From Heracleum sosnowskyi (taxonomy: Eukaryota; Streptophyta; Magnoliopsida; Apiales; Apiaceae), in NCBI GenBank assembly GCA_030848705.1, contig JAUIZM010000095.1, positions 124,001 through 188,000 of the forward strand: a stretch of 64,000 nt of DNA, written 5' to 3'. This document shows, piece after piece, positions 1 to 12,260 of the stretch. A program made the position numbers and the translations under genes. Numbering within the stretch: position 1 is the stretch's first letter; each line of letters begins with the position of its first letter. Below the pieces are notes generated by a model, which saw only the letters and a list, made by a program, of their open reading frames with translations, was not told the origin of the DNA and ran no database searches.

Positions 1-3000
1 AAATCGGAAGAAAAATTTCCGGAACCTCGTTTTTTGAGCGCGTGAAAATGCCAGTGAAACCAGTTTTGGGCCAAAAAGTGGGTTTTTTCCCATTTTCGGA
101 GGTCGAAAAAACCCATTTCCGGAAATGAAATTTCACGTTTTTTGGTCCATACGTCCATTTTGTACCTCTATTTTAGCACGTGATAAAAAAAATCGGAAGA
201 AAAATGTCCGGAACCTCGTTTTTTGAGCGCGTGAAAATGCCAGTGAAACCAGTTTTGGGCCAAAAAGTGGGTTTTTTCCCATTTTCGGGGATCGAAAAAA
301 CCCATTTCCGGAAATGAAATTTCATGTTTTTTGGTCCGTACGTCCATTTTTACCTCTATTTTAGCACGTGACAAAAAAAATCGGAAGAAAAATTTCCGGA
401 ACCTCGTTTTTTGAGCGCGTGAAAATGCCAGTGAAACCAGTTTTGGGCCAAAAAGTGGGTTTTTTCCCATTTTCGGAGGTCGAAAAAACCCATTTCCGGA
501 AATGAAATTTCACGTTTTTTAGTCCGTACGTCCATTTTGTACCTCTATTTTAGCACGTGACAAAAAAAATCGGAAGAAAAATGTACAGAACCTCGTTTTT
601 TGAGCGCGTGAAAATGCCAGTGAAACCAGTTTTGGACCGAAAAGTGGGTTTTTTCCCATTTTCGGGGGTCGAAAAAACCCATTTCCGGAAATGAAATTTC
701 GCGTTTTTTGGTCCGTACGTCCATTTTGTACCTCTATTTTAGCACGTGACAAAAACAATTGGAAGAAAAATGTCCGGAACCTCGTGTTTTGAGCGTGTGA
801 AAATGCCAGTGAAACCAGTTTTGGGTCAAAAAGTGGGTTTTTTTCCATTTTCGGGGGTCGAAAAAACCCATTTCCGGAAATGAAATTTCGCGTTTTTTGG
901 TCCGTACGTCCATTTTGTACCTCTATTTTAGCACGTGACAAAAAAAATCGGAAGAAAAATGTCCGGAACCTCGTTTTTTGAGCGCGTGAAAATGCCAGTG
1001 ATCCAGTTTTGGGCTGAAAAGTGGGTTTTTTCCCATTTTCGGGGGTCGAAAAAACCAATTTGCGGAAATGAAATTTCGCGTTTTTTGGTCCGTACGTCCA
1101 TTTTGTACCTCTATTTTAGCACGTGACAAAAAAAAATCGGAAGAAAAATTTCCGGAACCTCGTTTTTTGAGCGCGTGAAAATGCCAGTGAAACCAGTTTT
1201 GGGCCAAAAAGTGGGTTTTTTCCCATTTTCGGGGATCGAAAAAACCCATTTCCGGAAATGAAATTTCATGTTTTTTGGTCCGTACGTCCATTTTTACCTC
1301 TATTTTAGCACGTGACAAAAAAAATCGGAAGAAAAATTTCCGGAACCTCGTTTTTTGAGCGCGTGAAAATGCCAGTGAAACCAGTTTTGGGCCAAAAAGT
1401 GGGTTTTTTCCCATTTTCAGAGGTCGAAAAAACCCATTTCCGGAAATGAAATTTCGCGTTTTTTGGTCCGTACATCCATTTTGTACCTCTATTTTAGCAC
1501 GTGACAAAAAAAATCGGAAGAAAAATGTCCGGAACCTCGTTTTTTGAGCGCGTGAAAATGCCAGTGAAACCAGTTTTGGGCCAAAAAGTGGGTTTTTTCC
1601 CATTTTCGGGGGTCGAAAAAACCCATTTCCGGAAATGAAATTTCGCGTTTTTTGGTCCGTACGTCCATTTTGTACCTCTATTTTAGCACGTGACAAAAAA
1701 AATCGGAAGAAAAATGTCCGGAACCTCGTTTTTTGAGCGCGTGAAAATGCCAGTGATCCAGTTTTGGGCTGAAAAGTGGGTTTTTTCCCATTTTCGGGGG
1801 TCGAAAAAACCAATTTGCGGAAATGAAATTTCGCGTTTTTTGGTCCGTACGTCCATTTTGTACCTCTATTTTAGCACGTGACAAAAAAAATCGGAAGAAA
1901 AATTTCCGGAACCTCGTTTTTTGAGCGCGTGAAAATGCCAGTGAAACCAGTTTTGGGCCAAAAAGTGGGTTTTTTCCCATTTTCGGGGATCGAAAAAACC
2001 CATTTCCGGAAATGAAATTTCATGTTTTTTGGTCCGTACGTCCATTTTTACCTCTATTTTAGCACGTGACAAAAAAAATCGGAAGAAAAATTTCCGGAAC
2101 CTCGTTTTTGAGCGCGTGAAAATGCCAGTGAAACCAGTTTTGGGCCAAAAAGTGGGTTTTTTCCCATTTTCAGAGGTCGAAAAAACCCATTTCCGGAAAT
2201 GAAATTTTTTGGTCCGTACATCCATTTTGTACTCTATTTTAGCACGTGACAAAAAAAATCGGAAGAAAAATGTCCGAACCTCGTTTTTTGAGCGCGGTGA
2301 AAATGCCAGTGAAACCAGTTTTGGGCCAAAAAGTGGGTTTTTTCCCATTTTCGGGGATCGAAAAAACCCATTTCCGGAAATGAAATTTCATGTTTTTTGG
2401 TCCGTACGTCCATTTTTACCTCTATTTTAGCACGTGACAAAAAAAATCGGAAGAAAAAATTTCCGGAACCTCGTTTTTTGAGCGCGTGAAAATGCCAGTG
2501 AAACCAGTTTTGGGCCAAAAAGTGGGTTTTTTCCCATTTTCGGAGGTCGAAAAAACCCATTTCCGGAAATGAAATTTCACGTTTTTTGGTCCATACGTCC
2601 ATTTTGTACCTCTATTTTAGCACGTGATAAAAAAAATCGGAAGAAAAATGTCCGGAACCTCGTTTTTTGAGCGCGTGAAAATGCAGTGAAACCAGTTTTG
2701 GGCCAAAAAGTGGGTTTTTTCCCATTTTCGGGGATCGAAAAAAACCCATTTCCGGAAATGAAATTTCATGTTTTTTGGTCCGTACGTCCATTTTTACCTC
2801 TATTTTAGCACGTGACAAAAAAAATCGGAAGAAAAATTTCCGGAACCTCGTTTTTTGAGCGCGTGAAAATGCCAGTGAAACCAGTTTTGGGCCAAAAAGT
2901 GGGTTTTTTCCCATTTTCGGAGGTCGAAAAAACCCATTTCCGGAAATGAAATTTCACGTTTTTTAGTCCGTACGTCCATTTTGTACCTCTATTTTAGCAC

Positions 3001-6000
3001 GTGACAAAAAAAATCGGAAGAAAAATGTACGGAACCTCGTTTTTTGAGCGCGTGAAAATGCCAGTGAAACCAGTTTTGGACCGAAAAGTGGGTTTTTTCC
3101 CATTTTCGGGGGTCGAAAAAACCCATTTCCGGAAATGAAATTTCGCGTTTTTTGGTTCGTACGTCCATTTTGTACCTCTATTTTAGCACGTGACAAAAAC
3201 AATTGGAAGAAAAATGTCCGGAACCTCGTGTTTTGAGCGTGTGAAAATGCCAGTGAAACCAGTTTTGGGTCAAAAAGTGGGTTTTTTTCCATTTTCGGGG
3301 GTCGAAAAAACCCATTTCCGGAAATGAAATTTCGCGTTTTTTGGTCCGTACGTCCATTTGGTACCTCTATTTTAGCACGTAACAAAAAAAATCGGAAGAA
3401 AAATGTCCGGAACCTCGTTTTTTGAGCGCGTGAAAATGCCAGTGAAACCAGTTTTGGGCCGAAAAGTGGGTTTTTTCCCATTTTCGGGGGTCGAAAAAAC
3501 CCATTTCCGGAAATCAAATTTCGCGTTTTTTGGTCCGTACGTCCATTTTGTACCTCTATTTTAGCACGTGACAAAAAAAATCGGAAGAAAAATGTCCGGA
3601 ACCTCGTTTTTTGAGCGCGTGAAAATGCCAGTGATCCAGTTTTGGGCTGAAAAGTGGGTTTTTTCCCATTTTCGGGGGTCGAAAAAACCAATTTGCGGAA
3701 ATGAAATTTCGCGTTTTTTGGTCGTACGTCCATTTTGTACCTCTATTTTAGCACGTGACAAAAAAAATCGGAAGAAAAATTTCCGGAACCTCGTTTTTTG
3801 AGCGCGGTGAAAATGCCAGTGAAACCAGTTTTGGGCCAAAAAGTGGGTTTTTTCCCATTTTCGGGGATCGAAAAAACCCATTTCCGAAATGAAATTTCAT
3901 GTTTTTTGGTCCGTACGTCCATTTTTACCTCTATTTTAGCACGTGACAAAAAAAATCGGAAGAAAAATTTCCGGAACCTCGTTTTTTGAGCGCGTGAAAA
4001 TGCCAGTGAAACCAGTTTTGGGCCAAAAAGTGGGTTTTTTTCCCATTTTCAGAGGTCGAAAAAACCCATTTCCGGAAATGAAATTTCGCGTTTTTTGGTC
4101 CGTACATCCATTTTGTACCTCTATTTTAGCACGTGACAAAAAAAATCGGAAGAAAAATGTCCGGAACCTCGTTTTTTGAGCGCGTGAAAATGCCAGTGAA
4201 ACCAGTTTTGGGCCAAAAAGTGGGTATTTTCCCATTTTCGGGGATCGAAAAAACCCATTTCCGGAAATGAAATTTCATGTTTTTTGGTCCGTACGTCCAT
4301 TTTTACCTCTATTTTAGCACGTGACAAAAAAAATCGGAAGAAAAATTTCCGGAACCTCGTTTTTTGAGCGCGTGAAAATGCCAGTGAAACCAGTTTTGGG
4401 CCAAAAAGTGGGTTTTTTCCCATTTTCGGAGGTCGAAAAAACCCATTTCCGGAAATGAAATTTCACGTTTTTTGGTCCGTACGTCCATTTTGTACCTCTA
4501 TTTTAGCACGTGATAAAAAAAATCGGAAGAAAAATGTCCGGAACCTCGTTTTTTGAGCGCGTGAAAATGCCAGTGAAACCAGTTTTGGGCCAAAAAGTGG
4601 GTTTTTTCCCATTTTCGGGGGATCGAAAAAACCCATTTCCGGAAATGAAATTTCATGTTTTTTGGTCCGTACGTCCATTTTTACCTCTATTTTAGCACGT
4701 GACAAAAAAAATCGGAAGAAAAATTTCCGGAACCTCGTTTTTTGAGCGCGTGAAAATGCCAGTGAAACCAGTTTTGGGCAAAAAGTGGGTTTTTTCCCAT
4801 TTTCGGAGGTCGAAAAAACCCATTTCCGGAAATGAAATTTCACGTTTTTTAGTCCGTACGTCCATTTTGTACCTCTATTTTAGCACGTGACAAAAAAAAT
4901 CGGAAGAAAAATGTACGGAACCTCGTTTTTTTGAGCGCGTGAAAATGCCAGTGAAACCAGTTTTGGACCGAAAAGTGGGTTTTTTCCCATTTTCGGGGGT
5001 CGAAAAAACCCATTTCCGGAAATGAAATTTCGCGTTTTTTGGTCCGTACGTCCATTTTGTACCTCTATTTTAGCACGTGACAAAAACAATTGGAAGAAAA
5101 AATGTCCGGAACCTCGTGTTTTGAGCGTGTGAAAATGCCAGTGAAACCAGTTTTGGGTCAAAAAGTGGGTTTTTTTTTCCATTTTCGGGGGTCGAAAAAA
5201 CCCATTTCCGGAAATGAAATTTCGCGTTTTTTGGTCCGTACGTCCATTTGGTACCTCTATTTTAGCACGTAACAAAAAAAATCGGAAGAAAAATGTCGGA
5301 ACCTCGTTTTTTGAGCGCGTGAAAATGCCAGTGAAACCAGTTTTGGGCCGAAAAGTGGGTTTTTTCCCATTTTCGGGGGTCGAAAAAACCCATTTCCGGA
5401 AATCAAATTTCGCGTTTTTTGGTCCGTACGTCCATTTTGTACCTCTATTTTAGCACGTGACAAAAAAAATCGGAAGAAAAATGTCCGGAACCTCGTTTTT
5501 TGAGCGCGTGAAAATGCCAGTGATCCAGTTTTGGGCTGAAAAGTGGGTTTTTTCCCATTTTCGGGGGTCGAAAAAACCAATTTGCGGAAATGAAATTTCG
5601 CGTTTTTTGGTCCGTACGTCCATTTTGTACCTCTATTTTAGCACGTGACAAAAAAAATCGGAAGAAAAATTTCCGGAACCTCGTTTTTTGAGCGCGTGAA
5701 AATGCCAGTGAAACCAGTTTTGGGCCAAAAAGTGGGTTTTTTCCCATTTTCGGGGATCGAAAAAACCCATTTCCGGAAATGAAATTTCATGTTTTTTGGT
5801 CCGTACGTCCATTTTTACCTCTATTTTAGCACGTGACAAAAAAAATCGGAAGAAAAATTTCCGGAACCTCGTTTTTTGAGCGCGTGAAAATGCCAGTGAA
5901 ACCAGTTTTGGGCCAAAAAGTGGGTTTTTTCCCATTTTCAGAGGTCGAAAAAACCCATTTCCGGAAATGAAATTTCGCGTTTTTTGGTCCGTACATCCAT

Positions 6001-6590
6001 TTTGTACCTCTATTTTAGCACGTGACAAAAAAAATCGGAAGAAAAATGTCCGGAACCTCGTTTTTTGAGCGCGTGAAAATGCCAGTGAAACGAGTTTTGG
6101 GCCGAAAAGTGGGTTTTTTCCCATTTTCGGGGGTCGAAAAAACCCATTTCCGGAAATGAAATTTCGCGTTTTTTGGTCCATACGTCCATTTTGTACCTCT
6201 ATTTTAGCACGTGACAAAAAAAATCGGAATAAAAATGTCCGGAACCTCGTTTTTTGAGCGCGTGAAAATGCCAGTGAAACGAGTTTTGGGCCGAAAAGTG
6301 GGTTTTTTCCCATTTTCGGGGGTCGAAAAAACCCATTTCTAGAAATGAAATTTCGCGTTTTTTGGTCCGTACGTCCATTTTCTACCTCTATTTTAGCACG
6401 TGACAAAAAAAATCGGAAGAAAAATGTCCGTAACCTCGTTTTTTGAGTGCGTGAAAATGCCCCAGTGAAACCAGTTTTGGGCCAAAAAGTGGATTTTTTC
6501 CCATTTTCGGGGATCGAAAAAACCCATTTCCGGAAATGAAATTTCATGTTTTTTGGTCCGTACGTCCATTTTTACCTCTATTTTAGCACG
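1..6590 (+). repeat. Satellite sub-block 1: irregular higher-order modules of 13 and 10 monomers
   Basis: The monomer with GTACAGAACC or GTACGGAACC in place of GTCCGGAACC occurs at 583, 3,027 and 4,913, spacings of 2,444 and 1,886 bp (13 and 10 monomers). The monomer subtype with GTGATCCAG plus CCAATTTGCGG follows it at a constant offset each time, and also occurs elsewhere in the block. The block carries an unusual number of one-base gains and losses, for example TCCGAACC near 2,275, GCGCGGTG near 2,295 and 3,805, and ATGCAGTG near 2,683, which shift reading frames and shorten the modules slightly. Monomers with GGGGATCG plus TTCATG alternate with GGAGGTCG plus TTCACG monomers. Confidence 0.8.
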
Positions 6591-7341
6591 TGACAAAAAC
6601 AATTGGAAGAAAAATGTCCGGAACCTCGTTTTTTGAGCGTGTGAAAATGCCAGTGAAACCAGTTTTGGGCCAAAAAGTGGGTTTTTTCCCATTTTCGGGG
6701 GTCGAAAAAACCCATTTCCGGAAATGAAATTTCGCGTTTTTTGGTCCGTACGTCCATTTTTACCTCTATTTTAGCACGTGACAAAAAAAATCGGAAGAAA
6801 AATTTCCGGAACCTCGTTTTTTGAGCGCGTGAAAATGCCAGTGAAACCAGTTTTGGGCCGAAAAGTGGGTTTTTTTCCCATTTTCGGAGGTCGAAAAAAC
6901 CCATTTCCGGAAATCAAATTTCGCGTTTTTTGGTCCGTACGTCCATTTTGTACCTCTATTTTAGCACGTGACAAAAAAAATCGGAAGAAAAATGTCCGGA
7001 ACCTCGTTTTTTGAGCGCGTGAAAATGCCAGTGAAACCAGTTTTGGGCGGAAAAGTGGGTTTTTTCCCATTTTCGGGGGTCGAAAAAACCCATTTCCGGA
7101 AATCAAATTTCGCGTTTTTTGGTCCGTACGTCCATTTTGTACCTCTATTTTAGCACGTGACAAAAAAAATCAGAAGAAAAATGTCCGGAACCTCGTTTTT
7201 TGAGCGCGTGAAAATGCCAGTGATCCAGTTTTGGGCCGAAAAGTGGGTTTTTTCCCATTTTCGGGGGTCGAAAAAACCAATTTGCGGAAATGAAATTTCG
7301 CGTTTTTTGGTCCGTACGTCCATTTTGTACCTCTATTTTAG

Positions 7342-10300
7342 CACGTGACAAAAAAAATCAGAAGAAAAATGTCCGGAACCTCGTTTTTTGAGCGCGTGAA
7401 AATGCCAGTGAAACCAGTTTTGGGCCGAAAAGTGGGTTTTTTCCCATTTTCGGGGGTCGAAAAAACCAATTTGCGGAAATGAAATTTCGCGTTTTTTGGT
7501 CCGTACGTCCATTTTGTACCTCTATTTTAGCACGTGACAAAAAAAATCGGAAGAAAAATATCCGGAACCTCGTTTTTTGAGCGCGTGAAAATGCCAGTGA
7601 AACTAGTTTTGGGCCGAAAAGTATGTTTTTTCCCATTTTCGGGGGTCGAAAAAACCCATTTCCGGAAATGAAATTTCGCGTTTTTTGGTCCGTACGTCCA
7701 TTTTGTACCTCTATTTTAGCACGTGACAAAAAAAATCGGAATAAAAATGTCCGGAACCTCATTTTTTGAGCGCGTGAAAATGCCAGTGAAACGAGTTTTG
7801 GGCCGAAAAGTGGGTTTTTTCCCATTTTCGGGGGTCGAAAAAACCCATTTCTAGAAATGAAATTTCGCGTTTTTTGGTCCGTACGTCCATTTTATACCTC
7901 TATTTTAGCACGTGACAAAAAAAATCGGAAGAAAAATGTCCGTAACCTCGTTTTTTGAGTGCGTGAAAATGCCCCAGTGAAACTAGTTTTGGGCCAAAAA
8001 GTGGGTTTTTTCCCATTTTCGGGGGTCGAAAAACCCCATTTCCGGAAATGAAATTTCGCGTTTTTTGGTCCGTACGTCCATTTTGTACCTCTATTTTTGC
8101 ACGTGACAAAAACAATTGGAAGAAAAATGTCCGGAACCTCGTTTTTTGAGCGTGTGAAAATGCCAGTGAAACCAGTTTTGGGCCAAAAAGTGGGTTTTTT
8201 CCCATTTTCGGGGGTCGAAAAAACCCATTTCCGGAAATGAAATTTCGCGTTTTTTGGTCCGTACGTCCATTTTGTACCTCTATTTTAGCACGTGACAAAA
8301 AAAATCGGAAGAAAAATGTCCGGAACCTCATTTTTTGAGCGCGTGAAAATGCCAGTGAAACCAGTTTTGGGCCAAAAAGTGGGTTTTTTCCCATTTTCGG
8401 GGATCGAAAAAACCCATTTCCGGAAATGAAATTTCATGTTTTTTGGTCCGTACGTCCATTTTTACCTCTATTTTAGCACGTGACAAAAAAAATCGGAAGA
8501 AAAATTTCCGGAACCTCGTTTTTTGAGCGCGTGAAAATGCCAGTGAAACCAGTTTTGGGCCAAAAAGTGGGTTTTTCCCATTTTCGGAGGTCGAAAAAAC
8601 CCATTTCCGGAAATGAAATTTCACGTTTTTTGGTCCGTACGTCCATTTTGTACCTCTATTTTAGCACGTGACAAAAAAAATCGGAAGAAAAATGTCCGGA
8701 ACCTCGTTTTTTGAGCGTGTGAAAATGCCAGTGAAACCAGTTTTGGGCCGAAAAGTGGGTTTTTTCCCATTTTCGGGGGTCGAAAAAACCCATTTCCGGA
8801 AATGAAATTTCGCGTTTTTTGGTCCGTACGTCCATTTTGTACCTCTATTTTAGCACGTGACAAAAACAATTGGAAGAAAAATGTCCGGAACCTCGTTTTT
8901 TGAGCGTGTGAAAATGCCAGTGAAACCAGTTTTGGGTCAAAAAGTGGGTTTTTTTTCCATTTTCGGGGGTCGAAAAAACCCATTTCGGGAAATGAAATTT
9001 CGCGTTTTTTGGTCCGTACGTCCATTTTGTACCTCTATTTTAGCACGTGACAAAAAAAATCGGAAGAAAAATGTCCGGAACCTCATTTTTTGAGCGCGTG
9101 AAAATGCCAGTGAAACCAGTTTTGGGCCAAAAAGTGGGTTTTTTCCCATTTTCGGGGATCGAAAAAACCCATTTCCGGAAATGAAATTTCATGTTTTTTG
9201 GTCCATACGTCCATTTTTACCTCTATTTTAGCACGTGACAAAAACAATCGGAAGAAAAATTTCCGGAACCTCGTTTTTTGAGCGCGTGAAAATGCCAGTG
9301 AAACCAGTTTTGGGCGAAAAAGTGGGTTTTTTCCCATTTTCGGAGGTCGAAAAAACCCATTTCCGGAAATGAAATTTCACGTTTTTTGGTCCGTACGTCC
9401 ATTTTGTACCTCTATTTTAGCACGTGACAAAAAAAATCGGAAGAAAAATGTCCGGAACCTCGTTTTTTGAGCGTGTGAAAATGCCAGTGAAACCAGTTTT
9501 GGGCCGAAAAGTGGGTTTTTTCCCATTTTCGGGGGTCAAAAAAACCCATTTCCGGAAATGAAATTTCGCGTTTTTTGGTCCGTACGTCCATTTTGTACCT
9601 CTATTTTAGCACGTGACAAAAACAATTGGAAGAAAAATGTCCGGAACCTCGTTTTTTGAGCGTGTGAAAATGCCAGTGAAACCAGTTTTGGGTCAAAAAG
9701 TGGGTTTTTTTTCCATTTTCGGGGGTCGAAAAAACCCATTTCGGGAAATGAAATTTCGCGTTTTTTGGTCCGTACGTCCATTTTGTACCTCTATTTTAGC
9801 ACGTGACAAAAAAAATCGGAAGAAAAATGTCCGGAACCTCGTTTTTTGAGCGCGTGAAAATGCCAGTGAAACCAGTTTTGGGCCGAAAAGTGGGTTTTTT
9901 CCCATTTTCGGGGGTCGAAAAAACCAATTTGCGGAAATGAAATTTCGCGTTTTTTGGTCCGTACGTCCATTTTGTACCTCTATTTTAGCACGTGACAAAA
10001 AAAATCGGAAGAAAAATATCCGGAACCTCGTTTTTTGAGCGCGTGAAAATGCCAGTGAAACCAGTTTTGGGCCGAAAAGTAGGTTTTTTCCCATTTTCGG
10101 GGGTCGAAAAAACCCATTTCCGGAAATGAAATTTCGCGTTTTTTGGTCCGTACGTCCATTTTGTACCTCTATTTTAGCACGTGACAAAAAAAATCAGAAT
10201 AAAAATGTCCGGAACCTCATTTTTTGAGCGCGTGAAAATGCCAGTGAAACGAGTTTTGGGCCGAAAAGTGGGTTTTTTCCCATTTTCGGGGGTCGAAAAA

Positions 10301-12260
10301 ACCCATTTCTAGAAATGAAATTTCGCGTTTTTTGGTCCGTACGTCCATTTTATACCTCTATTTTAGCACGTGACAAAAAAAATCGGAAGAAAAATGTCCG
10401 TAACCTCGTTTTTTGAGTGCGTGAAAATGCCCCAGTGAAACTAGTTTTGGGCCAAAAAGTGGGTTTTTTCCCATTTTCGGGGGTCGAAAAACCCCATTTC
10501 CGGAAATGAAATTTCGCGTTTTTTGGTCCGTACGTCCATTTTGTACCTCTATTTTTGCACGTGACAAAAACAATTGGAAGAAAAATGTCCGGAACCTCGT
10601 TTTTTGAGCGTGTGAAAATGCCAGTGAAACCAGTTTTGGGCCAAAAAGTGGGTTTTTTCCCATTTTCGGGGGTCGAAAAAACCCATTTCCGGAAATGAAA
10701 TTTCGCGTTTTTTGGTCCGTACGTCCATTTTGTACCTCTATTTTAGCACGTGACAAAAAAAATCGGAAGAAAAATGTCCGGAACCTCATTTTTTGAGCGC
10801 GTGAAAATGCCAGTGAAACCAGTTTTGGGCCAAAAAGTGGGTTTTTTCCCATTTTCGGGGATCGAAAAAACCCATTTCCGGAAATGAAATTTCATGTTTT
10901 TTGGTCCGTACGTCCATTTTTACCTCTATTTTAGCACGTGACAAAAAAAATCGGAAGAAAAATTTCCGGAACCTCGTTTTTTGAGCGCGTGAAAATGCCA
11001 GTGAAACCAGTTTTGGGCCAAAAAGTGGGTTTTTTCCCATTTTCGGAGGTCGAAAAAACCCATTTCCGGAAATGAAATTTCACGTTTTTTGGTCCGTACG
11101 TCCATTTTGTACCTCTATTTTAGCACGTGACAAAAAAAAATCGAAAGAAAAATGTCCGGAACCTCGTTTTTTGAGCGTGTGAAAATGCCAGTGAAACCAG
11201 TTTTGGGCCGAAAAGTGGGTTTTTTCCCATTTTCGGGGGTCGAAAAAACCCATTTCCGGAAATGAAATTTCGCGTTTTTTGGTCCGTACGTCCATTTTGT
11301 ACCTCTATTTTAGCACGTGACAAAAACAATTGGAAGAAAAATGTCCGGAACCTCGTTTTTTGAGCGTGTGAAAATGCCAGTGAAACCAGTTTTGGGTCAA
11401 AAAGTGGGTTTTTTTTCCATTTTCGGGGGTCGAAAAAACCCATTTCGGGAAATGAAATTTCGCGTTTTTTGGTCCGTACGTCCATTTTGTACCTCTATTT
11501 TAGCACGTGACAAAAAAAATCGGAAGAAAAATGTCCGGAACCTCATTTTTTGAGCGCGTGAAAATGCCAGTGAAACCAGTTTTGGGCCAAAAAGTGGGTT
11601 TTTTCCCATTTTCGGGGATCGAAAAAACCCATTTCCGGAAATGAAATTTCATGTTTTTTGGTCCGTACGTCGATTTTTTACCTCTATTTTAGCACGTGAC
11701 AAAAAAAATCGGAAGAAAAATTTCCGGAACCTCGTTTTTTGAGCGCGTGAAAATGCCAGTGAAACCAGTTTTGGGCCAAAAAGTGGGTTTTTTCCCATTT
11801 TCGGAGGTCGAAAAAACCCATTTCCGGAAATGAAATTTCACGTTTTTTGGTCCGTACGTCCATTTTGTACCTCTATTTTAGCACGTGACAAAAAAAATCG
11901 GAAGAAAAATGTCCGGAACCTCGTTTTTTGAGCGTGTGAAAATGCCAGTGAAACCAGTTTTGGGCCGAAAAGTGGGTTTTTTCCCATTTTCGGGGGTCAA
12001 AAAAACCCATTTCCGGAAATGAAATTTCGCGTTTTTTGGTCCGTACGTCCATTTTGTACCTCTATTTTAGCACGTGACAAAAACAATTGGAAGAAAAATG
12101 TCCGGAACCTCGTTTTTTGAGCGTGTGAAAATGCCAGTGAAACCAGTTTTGGGTCAAAAAGTGGGTTTTTTTTCCATTTTCGGGGGTCGAAAAAACCCAT
12201 TTCGGGAAATGAAATTTCGCGTTTTTTGGTCCGTACGTCCATTTTGTACCTCTATTTTAG
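7342..12260 (+). repeat. Two tandem copies of a 13-monomer higher-order repeat (2,458 and 2,461 bp)
   Basis: Unit 1 spans 7,342-9,799 and unit 2 spans 9,800-12,260. Both carry the same ordered series of distinctive monomers. First is a CCAATTTGCGG monomer, then an ATATCCGG monomer (7,559 and 10,017). These are followed by a GGAATAAAAATG monomer with CCATTTCTAGAAATG, a CCCCAGTGAAACTAG monomer, a CAATTGGAAG monomer, a GGGGATCG/TTCATG monomer and a GGAGGTCG/TTCACG monomer, and so on. Length differences come from single-base indels, such as an extra A near 11,140 and extra T residues near 11,675. The next monomer after 12,260 no longer follows the order, so the series stops at two units. Confidence 0.85.
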
